Positions 23,844 through 34,242 of a DNA stretch of 64,000 bases are shown here, in pieces. The position numbers and the translations under genes were made by a program. Position 1 is the stretch's first letter; every line of letters begins with the position of its first letter. A model generated the notes under the pieces. That model had not been told where the DNA came from and ran no database searches. It saw only the letters and a program-made list of their open reading frames with translations. Source of the stretch: Alviniconcha marisindica (taxonomy: Eukaryota > Mollusca > Gastropoda > Provannidae); contig JABMCL010003304.1 in the NCBI GenBank assembly GCA_018857735.1, forward strand, positions 419,501-483,500. Reading direction: 5' to 3'.

Positions 23844-24860
23844 ACAGCTTGTCTGGGAGTGTTGTGGATGTTGTTGGTTCGTGTCTCCTTCATTTTTTTT
23901 CCACCTTTGTGTGCACTTTTAGGGAGTATTCTTTTAGCAGTTTGCTAATTAACTGCTCTGTCATTTTTGCGTAAAACACCAAATTACTTACTTACTTACT
24001 GTCATTTTTATGCATAGTACATGTAGTTCCAAGCAGCTGCTCACTGATGTGCTAGCCTCTACATGGCGTAATGCGGATCAGGCAGAACATGCACTAACTG
24101 TTTACAGTGACATGACAAATGCATTCAGACAGAAAATGAGATTACTGAAAGGACTGACACAATACATGATGAAGGACATATGTCACTGCTATTCTTCAGT
24201 GAGTGAATGACAAAATGGTAACCCATAGTGCAGTGCCCCTGACATCACCTACACTCACTAACAACAAAAACCCTAACAGCAAGACTAAAATTCACTAGAA
24301 TGATATTTGAGCTAGCGCTCTTCAATAATTTAAACATTACTCATTTGATGACTAAACACAGTAAGAACACAATCAAAAGCAGGGCAAATGTATGGTTGCA
24401 TTGCATAAATTGAAATGATGCAAAAAAGAAACCTTCAAATTAAAAAGATCTCTTTAAGTTAAAATAAAACGAAGAAAAGGCATCTGATCAATACTTCTCT
24501 TAAAAAATTGGCTTAATAATTAAATTAATAATACCAAAGCAAAATTTATTTCGTTAAAATAAAGTACATACAGTGGAAACCCCTTGAAACAAGGAGGCTG
24601 GGACCATCAGAACTGTTTATCCCTACACAGAATCTGTCTAAAAGGAACCACAACATGTGGAGAGTGTGCACAAACAGCATGGACATTTTTCTTGGGAGAA
24701 TTTTTTATTTTTTTAAGCAGCATGTCTTGAGAGGGTTCCACTGTATACTTGGAACTACTGGTATGTGTCACCAAGCACATAATATAACACCCACAAAAAC
24801 AGACAGGTCACAAACACACACACACACAGTACAAAAAACGGAGAGGAAAATGCGGCTCAC

Positions 24861-24908
24861 CGAGTGTAGCAGAGGATACAGCAAATACACGCTTTACAAA
24901 GGAGCATG
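24861..24908 (-). CDS. Candidate 48-nt cassette exon
   Basis: The sequence between an acceptor (AGTTTTCTGAACAG, preceded by a CT-rich tract and CTAAT) and a donor (G then GTGAGCC) is open, 48 nt long and phase 1 at both ends. It would insert CSFVKRVFAVSSATLG. The composition does not resemble the rest of the protein, and a chance match of such a short stretch is easy, so this is a weak call. Confidence 0.18.
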
Positions 24909-27110
24909 CTGTTCAGAAAACTTCAGAGAGGAAGATTAGCGACACAGTCAAAATCTCACATCAGTCAGTCACAGAAAATGATGTCCACAGAATTAATTTC
25001 ACACCCAGTTAGATCTGCATGACCAAGACCAGTTTCAGGGAACAAGGGGAGCTAACAAAGTTGCAGTCAAATCACACACATGTCAAGCATTAAAGTCAGA
25101 ATATTCTGCTGCGAAGTGGATTCATGATTAATGGCTGATAAGATTTCTGATGAGGATTGAAATGAAAAAAGTCAATCTTCATTATTATCAATAATATTTA
25201 ATCAACCCAAACAAAAAAACAAAAAATCCAAAAGCAGCAGAAATATACTGTTCAAACAACACAACCATCCAAAGTAACATTCTTCATAGTCATGTTAACA
25301 AATCACAACACCCAACAACAACAATGTATTTCATAGAGGCAGATGAGCAGACAACTTTCAACAATAGTCCAGGGGCAGACAACTTTATGCCACTACATTT
25401 ACAAGAGAAAACAGTCTACTGCAAGGAAAATGGAAGACATCAAGTGGAAGACTTGGCAGAAAGGACGCAAACCATGAGTCACCAAATTTCCATGTCAACA
25501 TGCAGAGAGAGAAAAAGCAGAGAAGAAAAAAAGAGACCGTTGCATGCTTGTTTCAGTAAGTCTTGTCCATCAATGTGTGTGGGAGTCAAGTCATCAGTAA
25601 CTCAACACAAGAAACAAAGAAAGTTTGTGGTGCAGCAAGTTATTTATTTGTGAGTTGATTCTTTTTTCTCCAAAAGTTCCAATATACAGAACAAAAAAAC
25701 AAAAAAATCACAACAATTTATTATTATTATAAAAATATTAATCTATGCCTCTGGCAAAAAAAGAAAAAGAAAAAGAAATTTACACAAAAAGGGTGCTTTA
25801 AAATATGCATGTGCTCACCTGCCTCTATGATATACAATCAACAAAATTATTAATAATAAAAAAAGAATTAACAACATGAATGCCATGTCAGCCAATGATG
25901 TGAAGAAAAAAGCAAGACAAAAGGGGACATGGAAGAAAGCGCACAAGAAACAATCAAAGCTGTCTTGGAAGGAAAAGGGTTCATGAATCAAAGTGGAAAA
26001 TGTTCATAAAGAATCAGTGAACATTTTTCACTTTATCAGCAGACAGGTGGTAAAACACTGATGTTTCATGATCTATCAATAAAATGTTTCACAATCAGGA
26101 GAGACCTTTAAATGAACCATTTCATTGTCTGAAGGAAACAAAACATTTAAGAATACTGATGAATCTGTGAGTGCTTGTCTGCCATGCCCCCATCAAGTTG
26201 GTGTCAGGGAAAAGATTTTTTGCCTGTTGAAACTGAATCAGGAATGAGAATAAATTGCTGCGACATTCCTGACCACTAAAAACCGACAAAAAATCCAGAG
26301 GTGGATAGGATTTCCTTGGAATTGGTCCAAAGGACGAAAACTTGGTCCACATGGTTCATCTTGCTGTCAATTTCATAGCACTGGCTGCTCACAGGGTACA
26401 AATTAAGTGCATCAATAGACTTTATGATGGAAACTCATGTTTCATTTGTAATGCAACAGGCACAAAGCACAACATTTTCATTAAAAACACAATCTCATGC
26501 ACAGACACTGAACTGATGATGGTATCAATTTCCCACGGTATTTTCTGGACTCAAGCAAAATGAATCAAATTTTCCCAGCATTGGGCTTTGGAAAACCTGT
26601 CTCTGTCCTGAACTCCTGCCTCTGACTTACCATGTTAAAACACTCTTTTAGACTCTAGAAAAACATGTGCATCAAACTTTGACCTTGTTCAAATACAAAG
26701 CAGCTAAAAAAAATCCTACAGTATAATTATCTACAAACATTCCTCCTTACTCGCATATTGAAAACAAAACCAAACCAAGTATTTATAACTTCATTTTTTG
26801 TTTTCACCTTTTTATACAAAAATATATTTCTCTTTTTCTCTTTCATAGTTTCTTTGTTTCTTTACAAAGAAAGAAATCAGCATTATTTTCATCAATATAT
26901 TCCTTTACCGGGATGTTTCAGTTCACTACAAAAATATTTGAGCAAACTTCTGCTCCTGGTATGAATCGGCTCAGCCTGGGTTTTGAACATTAAGCTGGGT
27001 ATCAGCTAGTCCATCTCTGGCATTTGCACCACAAGGACTGGAAATCAGAGCAGGCAAAGACGAGTTTAACCTAGCCCATCCCTGTTGTTTGGGTGTTGTT
27101 TTTTTCCATC

Positions 27111-27400
27111 CTATGAGGCCTCAAAATCAAAGGAGGCAAGGTAAGACCAGAGACAGCAGCCAACACTAAGGAGCCAGGCGAGGAGTCGCAGGAAAAGGAT
27201 GAGAACTAAGACCAGGAGCAGAAACCACTGCATGCTGGCATCCTCAACATTGGCAGGGGGGTTGTGCCAACCTATAGCTGCTGCTGTAGACTCCTCCTCC
27301 GGCGCTTTCTCCAGCGGAGCAAGCTCAGGCGCCGGCACCTCTTCTGCGCGCACCTCAACTTCTACTGTCTTGGGTTCAACGTCCTCAACTGTCTCGGGTG
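27111..27400 (-). CDS. Alternative terminal exon T2: hydrophobic, probably membrane-anchored C-terminus
   Basis: A good acceptor (TTTTACCCGTAG) opens a phase-1 frame of 96 codons ending at TAG (27111-27113). The first half is in the style of this gene: PETVEDVEPKTVEVEVRAEE, then a Pro/Ala/Glu stretch and IGWHNPPANVEDAS. The last 39 residues are MQWFLLLVLVLILFLRLLAW followed by LLSVGCCLWSYLASFDFEAS. That is about 30 hydrophobic residues interrupted by one Arg, with only 8-10 residues after it, the layout of a tail-anchored protein. Inference: splicing E22 (or another phase-1 exon) to T2 yields a membrane-attached isoform, perhaps at the sarcoplasmic reticulum or nuclear envelope. No PPPx KASH ending is present. 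Confidence 0.72.
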
Positions 27401-28339
27401 CTACGGGTAAAACAAGGGCACTGAATGAGTACTTTAATTTCTCATTTTACTTATCCAAACATCAAAGAATTTCAAGAAATTAAAAAAAATAAACGCCTTA
27501 CAGCTTAAGACTTGTTTTCATCTAAAAATTACTCAAAACTTATTTTAAGAAAAATAAAAAATGCGCATACTGTTGTTGTTTTTGTCAACAAAATATATAT
27601 ACATCCACATATATATGTAAATATTTCACAGCTGGCCTCATATCAAGGTAGCATCAAAACGTATTTGGCTGTACACTCATCCCAAACAAAATGCAAATGT
27701 GAGTTTAGTTCAAGCAAAATGCAGCTGTTTTCAAGAAAAGCTCATGTTTGTGGAAGGAGCTAAACATACTTAGGCAAAAAGGGGGGAGAAGACTACACTA
27801 ACAAAACCAAAACAGAAAAGCATATATATATATAAAGGTCACAAAATAAAGATCAAAAGAATCTGACCAAAACCAAATAATCATGACATTTTTGGAGACA
27901 AACATCAGGATCTGTCATGATTGAGGACAATGAACCCAAAACAGCATTTTTGACACCACACACACACAGACACGAAACACGCGGGAGAAAGAGTAGCAGC
28001 AGTTCTTTCCTGTCGTATTCACACCGCAAAAGTTAAATCAAAATCAGTTTTATCTTCTCTGTCATATCCATATTATCAGTCAGTTTGATATGTATAGTAT
28101 CCTGTTCCCATCCTTGGTTACAGAATCTTCAGCAAACAAGCCATATTCATAAAAAAACACCCCCAAAAACCCATGAAATTTACACAATCACAGCGTGAAC
28201 CCTGAACTTAACGTTCCAATCACATTTTAGATAATCATGTCACAACCTTTTTTGCCAATCTTTTGCAAAACTATACAACATCCTTCCCAATGAAGCCATT
28301 CTAAAAATAACATTAAAAAAAAAATCACTGGATTATTCA

Positions 28340-28345
28340 TTTTAT
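28340..28345 (-). promoter_or_regulatory. Possible polyadenylation signal for T1
   Basis: AATAAA on the minus strand (TTTATT on plus), about 480 bases past the T1 stop codon. It is a plausible position, but the hexamer is common in AT-rich DNA. Confidence 0.3.
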
Positions 28346-28827
28346 TAAAGAAAATCTGGTCTATGTGACAAAAACAGTCAAATACATTGAGGGGGAAGGG
28401 GGGGGGGGAGGACAGCAAAGAACATGATAAATGCTCTGCATACTTGTGGGTGGAAATGGCTGATTATGATACATCCAGATTATCTATGTAAAGCACCTGT
28501 CACTATCATTTGGACTTCGAAAACCTAACAAACAAAAAAACTAACAAAAAAACAGATAAGACTAGCATACAATTTTGGCAGTGAGATGTTTAACTGTTAG
28601 TACAGGTCACACTTCATGCAGCAACTATTGGTCTGCAATGTCTCTCCACTTCTGCAACAGTTTGTTACATGACAGCTACAAAAACTGACAGAAAACAGTC
28701 CATATTCCATCAGCGTGTGAGGAGAAAGAGAGATAAGACCAGCTGTGATGTAACCAACTGTTGTAGTGATGAAAAGAGGGCAGGTCAGTAGTGGCTGCTT
28801 GGAGTATGAGTACATGTTTTCAGTTTG

Positions 28828-28976
28828 TTAAGTATCATCTGCCTCAGGTGGCTCATCTGGTTTAGAGTCTGGGGATCGGTCTTCCTTGGCGTCTTTCTTC
28901 GGCCACTGAACTTCTATTTCAACTTCAATCCGATAGAATTCCTCTCGCACAAGTCTTTCCTCCGCGTTCAGAAATT
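28828..28976 (-). CDS. Alternative terminal exon T1: acidic soluble C-terminus
   Basis: An acceptor (ATGTGAGCAG) at 28977-28978 opens a phase-1 frame of 49 codons that ends at TAA (28828-28830). The peptide starts FLNAEERLVREEFYRIEVEI and continues EVQWPKKDAKEDRSPDSKPD, then an acidic tail ending PPEADDT. It has no Met, so a start-based ORF search misses it. The charged composition and the correct phase to E22 support a real terminal exon that gives a shorter soluble isoform. A possible AATAAA (minus strand) lies at 28340-28345, about 480 bases downstream. Confidence 0.68.
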
Positions 28977-31545
28977 CTGCTCACATGCAAAATAAAGGAA
29001 GAAAACAAGTTCACTTGCATGGTCAAAAGCACAGGGGTCAAATCAGTGAACATCATCAATCAAAGCACACTGCATATTTCAAGTTTCAAAGAGAATGGAT
29101 GCAATCACACAAACAATTCATGTAAAGAAGGAATTTGGGTGGAAGAAAAGCAAAAGTATGCAGGTAGGGTTAACAAGGTAAAAGAAACAGGATCACAGCA
29201 AAACTTGGGTTTCATTTTGTAAGTATCTCTGTGAAATATGCGTCAAAATTCATATGTAAAATGCTAATATTGCAGAAGGTGTGTTGCTTGGTTGGTCAAC
29301 TGGTTGACTGGTTGATTACATGCTTATTTGGTTGGTTGGTCAACTGTCTGACAATGGCTGTCAGGTCATTTGGTGTATAATATGTGTGATTACAAGCATT
29401 CACATCAACACTGCAAAGAAATTAGAAGGATGCACATCAGTAGAAGTGTTAAACAAACAAAAGTCCCTTATAGATGTGCTTCTTTTAGAAAATCTTACCT
29501 AAACATTAGCATAACAGTCACAGTTATTTCTTTTTTTGAGGCATGCTAGCAACATGTTAACTGACATGCACAAAATTAGTCAAAGCTAAACAAAAATAAT
29601 AAACAAAATAAATAGGAAGAAACAAAACCTTTTTTTTTTCCTTCAGCTTTATTCATAACAAATGTATAAATTTGAAATAAAATGCACGTCACAAAAGTAA
29701 GCGCTGCAAAGCATCAACAAATAAATAACTGTGACTGTGGCTACAAAAAAATCAACAACAATGCTGACACAAAATTACTCACATTGTTTAAGTGATCACT
29801 TCCTACTCTACAGACGAAGAACAGGTGAACCTCTACACACTGGACTCCAGCCCTAACACAAGACCCAATTTCCATCTCCCTGGGCTATGTAAAAACGCGC
29901 CAGCAACTGTCAAATGGAGATGATGGAAGAGCCAGTCAGGCAACACTACATTTATCATGCATCAGCGAACAGCTGATCTGATGGCACATACTGTATCAAT
30001 CAGCGGCTAATCAGGCAGTATTATCAATGAGAAAGCATAGACTGAAAATGAAATAAGGTAAACCCCATTTAACTTGAAAACATATGGATAAACTTTCCAA
30101 AACAAAAATGTGATAAAAAAGACAGTGAGGTCTTTATAAAAAAATATATAAAATTCTCATGTGAATAAACCATCCTTCTTTACAAAGTCTGCCTGTAGAA
30201 GGCTTCAGAAAGAAAAGAAAAGAGTTCAGCTGAAGTTCACTTGTTTGAAGCCATCTAAACCCAGCGTGCTTTTTAACAAGCCTTCAAGGAAGATTCTAAG
30301 CTGCTGCCCTGGTTGTTTACTGCTGGTGCCAAACATAAGGCACAGGCTATAATAAGTGTGATGTGAGATCACACTTATTGCCAGGGACCACATACTGTAC
30401 TGGTGCTGGCTAGTGAAGAAGCAACCGATTGGACACTGAGCTTCACCTGTCCTGCATCTGTCAGTCCACTTTCAAACCATATGCACATCTAAACACTACA
30501 GTTAGACACAGAAACGCTATATACTAAACAAATACTTACAATATATATTTAGACAAGCTACCATTTCTTCTTAGTCTGACACACAAAAGTAGGAAGAAAG
30601 CACCAATCATGAACCCGTCTGATAACTTTATGCATTGATCCCTCTGTAAAAATCTACACCTAGGTGTTTCAGCCTAATTACATACTGCAAAACGATAAAA
30701 CAGTTTTGAGCCTCTTTTGATTTTCTTTCCAAAATATGGGGCATAAAGCTAGGTCACATTTGGAAGCAGGTGGTTATTGGATTTGTTTATTTGTTTTCAT
30801 GGTAAAACCCTGGAGTATCAAACGGGTTCAGCCACTTGCCATGCAATAAAAAGCAAAGTATAAACATCATAACTCAGTTCCACTATAACTGACTAATTTC
30901 ACAAAATACGTGTTCACAATGTACAGCCAAACACTTGAAACATGCAAAATGTAAATGCAAACTAGTCTTGATACATGACAATGCATTAACTTTCCTCACA
31001 TATTCATCATCTAGTTCTGCCTTCTTTTTTTACATTGAGCAACTTCCCTTGCAAAATGTCCCTGTACATTTTAAGATGTTGTTTGCTTGCCGTGAACAAA
31101 AGGCCGATCTCCCACATTTTAAGCACATTGTCTCATATAATCTCTCATTTAGGTGCACTTTCTCTCCCACCAAAGCACATTAATTGTCTCCAACCAAGTA
31201 CACTTGCCTCTTCCCTCTAAGCATATTAACTGTCTCTCACTTAAGCATACTGTCTCTCCTTCCTAAATACATGTCTCTCCCATCTAAGCATATTGTCTCT
31301 CCAAATTAATTGTCTTCTGCCTAAGCATATTGTTTCTCTAATCTAGGCACATTAACTGTCTCTCTCACCTAAGCATACTGTCTCTCGCTATTAAGTACAC
31401 TTGTCTCTCCCATCAAAGCACATCCTCTCTCCTACCAAGGCATACTGTTTCTCCAGTCTGGGCACATTAATTCTCTCTCCCACCTAAGCACATAGTCTCT
31501 CCCACCTTAGCACACCGACTTACCTGCAGATGATGGTCAACTGCC
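28977..31545. other. Intron between T3/E22 and T1
   Basis: AT-rich unique sequence, with the pyrimidine-rich degenerate repeat at 31140-31515. No extra exon is supported. Confidence 0.55.
31140..31515. repeat. Degenerate tandem repeat with TCTCTCC and AAGCA(T/C)A cores
   Basis: About fourteen diverged units of roughly 25-30 bp, each with TGTCTCTC, CC(A/T)(A/C)CTAAGCA and ATT. The repeat is purine-rich on the transcribed minus strand. Confidence 0.75.
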
Positions 31546-31610
31546 TTAAAGAACTTCAACATCAACATTCTCACCCTTTTCCTGCTTTCGCACCAGCTTC
31601 CCTGGCATGA
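31546..31610 (-). CDS. Candidate alternative terminal exon T3 (20 residues)
   Basis: After an AG at 31611-31612 in the context GTGTACTGTAG, a phase-1 reading gives IMPGKLVRKQEKGENVDVEV, one more Leu, and TAA (31546-31548). The charged Lys/Glu/Val composition resembles the rest of the protein, and the phase fits E22. Against it, the implied intron would be only about 74 nt and the pyrimidine tract is poor. It could instead be 3' UTR sequence of an E22 read-through transcript. Confidence 0.3.
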
Positions 31611-31684
31611 CTACAGTACACTTGCCACCCGCATGGGCGCTAAACAAACTATGGACTCAAGTAGCAGCAAAGCCTGTCCCTTAC

Positions 31685-31853
31685 TTTCAACGAAAATATC
31701 GACGAATGTACTGGCCATGCCAGTCTCATTCTTGGCCTGGCAGGTGTACTCAGCTTCATCGTCAAAGGTAATGTCCTTGATGGTCAAGATGCATCGTCCA
31801 TCTTCATGGTACTCGGTGATGAAGCGCTCGCTAGGAGCTAACTCCAACTCCTC
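31685..31853 (-). CDS. E22: second half of Ig 12
   Basis: This 169-nt exon is phase 0 in and phase 1 out (acceptor CTATCATCAG, donor GTAAGG). It encodes EELELAPSERFITEYHEDGR, ITFDDEAEYTCQAKNETG and TFVDIFVE. The F-strand Cys is present, with Ala in place of Gly in DEAEYTC. Reading through the donor would add a short hydrophobic tail and stop at a TAG at 31611-31613, so intron retention would also end the protein. Three candidate terminal exons lie downstream before E23. Confidence 0.88.
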
Positions 31854-32478
31854 CTGATGATAGAAAAAGTAGGTCACAGAGTAAAGAACGTGTCCAACAG
31901 AGGGAGCACTCCTGCCTTCAGAGTGCAGACATCTAAATGACAGGGGATACTGCATCTATGCAGAAAAATATAAGCAGGAAAAGTTCACCGCAGCTGCAAA
32001 ACATTACCTGCTTCAGGACAGGTCTGAGCTGCAGCAGGGGAAAAAAAGCAACAACAACAACAACAGCACTACCACCACCACCACCAACAATATATGAAGA
32101 ACTGACTATCATACAACACCCGGTTTAACATTCGTAAGTTCTCATCCACTGCAACCAATAATAACAATACACAAAATTCATGAAGTATCCATCCTGTTGC
32201 TCAAGTTGTTGAACGCAACAAACAAAACAAATGCACGGAAGTAAGGATTATCATTAACTGATTAAGTTACACAGTCGGAATGTCTGACTGAAACAGGGAG
32301 CTTTTCACAATGTGTGGTCATTTCAGCAGAGGCAGAGGGAGTCATTAGCTCTCAAGGCTGTGCCTCCAATATCAGCACAGTAACACAACACCCTTCCACT
32401 TGGCAAATAAATCCTGAATTAATTCATTCATCCTCACCTTGAACCATATGAGCCACAAAACCATCTCTTCCAACTTAC

Positions 32479-32666
32479 CCGGTACCATGTGACAGTGGGT
32501 CTGGGCTGGCCGACGACGATGCACATGAGAGTGACTGACGTGCCCTCAAAGACGTCTAGCTGCCGCTGGAGGGTCTGAGTGAAACGGGGAGCTTCTGGCG
32601 CTCCGGTGATTTCAGCAGGGGCAGCGGGAGTTATCTGCTCTTCAGGCTGCACCTCTGCTGATACTT
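32479..32666 (-). CDS. E21: linker plus first half of Ig 12
   Basis: This 188-nt exon is phase 1 in and phase 0 out (acceptor CATTCGCAG, donor GTAAGTTGG). It encodes VSAEVQPEEQITPAAPAEIT, then APRFTQTLQRQLDVFEGTSV, MCIVVGQPRPTVTWYR. The first Cys and core Trp are present. The split right after WYR is completed by E22. Confidence 0.88.
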
Positions 32667-32917
32667 CTGCGAATGACAATATGTTGTACTGTATGTTATT
32701 TGCTGTACTGTCAACATCATTTATTACCAGTGAACATACTTTCAACTTCACACAACTTCCCGTCTTTTCCACCGTTTCAAATCCACTCCAGCCTTGAAGT
32801 AAGTTCAAGGTCACAGAAAACGATATGCACATACAGCTGAAAGCAGGTTATTATCATGCAAAGCTTCTATGATCTGAAAAACAAAAGAATGCCAACCAGA
32901 ATTAAAGGTGGGCCTAC

Positions 32918-33052
32918 CTTCCTCTAGACCTTCAGGTTTGAGTTCAATTTCCACATCCACTTGGGTTGTCTCCTCCACGATCTCTTGTTCGCTTGTGAAT
33001 GTCTCGCTGACTTCAATCTCTTCAGTTGCAATTTCATCTTCTTTGTGTTTTT
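32918..33052 (-). CDS. E20: short acidic linker exon
   Basis: This 135-nt exon is phase 1 at both ends (acceptor GTAGTTCCAG, donor GTAGGC). It encodes KHKEDEIATEEIEVSETFTS followed by an EIVEETTQVDVEIELKPEGL tail. It is acidic with no fold signature and is similar in tone to the units of E19 and E24. Its symmetric phase makes it skippable. Confidence 0.82.
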
Positions 33053-33184
33053 CTGGAACTACAAACCGTCCAATAAAATTAAAAAATAAACAAAACAAAG
33101 TAAATGCAACCAGCCAAACTGGTTCCAATTCTTCAAGTAAAATACCACCTGCTACAAACAACATTTCTCATCTTCAATTTTGCT

Positions 33185-33270
33185 TTACATCCACAGAGAC
33201 TGTAGGGACTGTTTGGGACAGGAAGCCCCAGACAGCCACCTTGACTTTCACACAGCTCCTGCACTCTGCC
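33185..33270 (-). repeat. Dispersed repeat, copy B
   Basis: This is the inverted partner of the repeat at 1005-1085, lying in the intron between E19 and E20. It reads CAGGAGCTGTGTGAAAGTCA on the minus strand. Confidence 0.6.
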
Positions 33271-33513
33271 ATTTCTCGTCACAAACCTTCTGTTTATAAA
33301 CTCAGCACTGCTGGTCATGACAAAACTGGCTGCAGGACTAATTGCCATCTTTGCCAAGCCTGTAAACCTTTTGTTCACTACACAAGTTGCTCTGGTTACC
33401 GAAGTCATATCAAACAAACAAATTTGTTATCTTTCTTCAATTTCAGATATTTGTACAACCATTCAGTACATAAATCTAAAACAGAACGAGGCCCAGAGCA
33501 CTTGTGCAAAATC

Positions 33514-33795
33514 AACACACAAGGGAGTTAACTACAGCTTGAAATATGTAACACAAGTACAACAACAAAGACTGAGTCGCTTACAGTAACTCTCACCTGG
33601 CATGCGTGTAAATGCAAGGTACATAAACTCCACCAGAGGTACATCCTCAAATACACCATCGAGGATGTACCTCTGGTGGAGTTTATGTACCTTGTATTTA
33701 CATGCATGCCAAGTGAGAGTTACCATAGACAATAAGGTCTTTGTTGTTGTACTCATGTTACATATTTTGAGTGCTAATTGACTCCCTTGTGTGTT
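33514..33795. repeat. Long inverted repeat (arms about 135 bp, spacer 12 bp)
   Basis: The left arm (33514-33648) and right arm (33661-33795) are reverse complements with some mismatches. The innermost 40 or more bases match almost perfectly: CATAAACTCCACCAGAGGTA against its complement. Outer ends are AACACACAAGGGAG and CTCCCTTGTGTGTT. It lies in the intron between E19 and E20 and would form a strong hairpin in RNA. Confidence 0.9.
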
Positions 33796-34242
33796 CATTC
33801 TGTACATAATTATTGCATCCTTACCAAAAAAGCAAAGTGGCATAAACCGTGCAATATATATATGCCAATAAAATATTAGTTGCTTTTTCATCTACAAATT
33901 TATAAACCAAACCTAATTATTTCTAATACAGTAAGTTAATTTACTGATGAAGTAGTTTGCAAACATTATCCTCTACAGTATTAAAGAAAAAAGAAAGAAA
34001 AAAAGACCCAATGATCTGCTGTACTAATACTGGAAAAAAAAGTAACTATAGTAAACTCAAAAAGCTCTAAAAGCACTAATCTGCTGTTTAATTTGATTAG
34101 CAATAAAATAAAAAAAAAAAACCACAATAAACAAACAAACAAGACAACAGGAGTTAGGATGAACTGAGGAATAAAGAAATTAAGGACTGAAAAATCATTC
34201 ATTATTAGAATGACCATGCAGAGCAGAAATGGATCCTCTCAC

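Noticed and set aside
27111..27235. KASH domain (nuclear-envelope anchor) reading of the hydrophobic T2 end
   Set aside because: A KASH domain needs about 30 residues after the membrane segment and a PPPx-type end; here only 8-10 residues follow and the end is FEAS.
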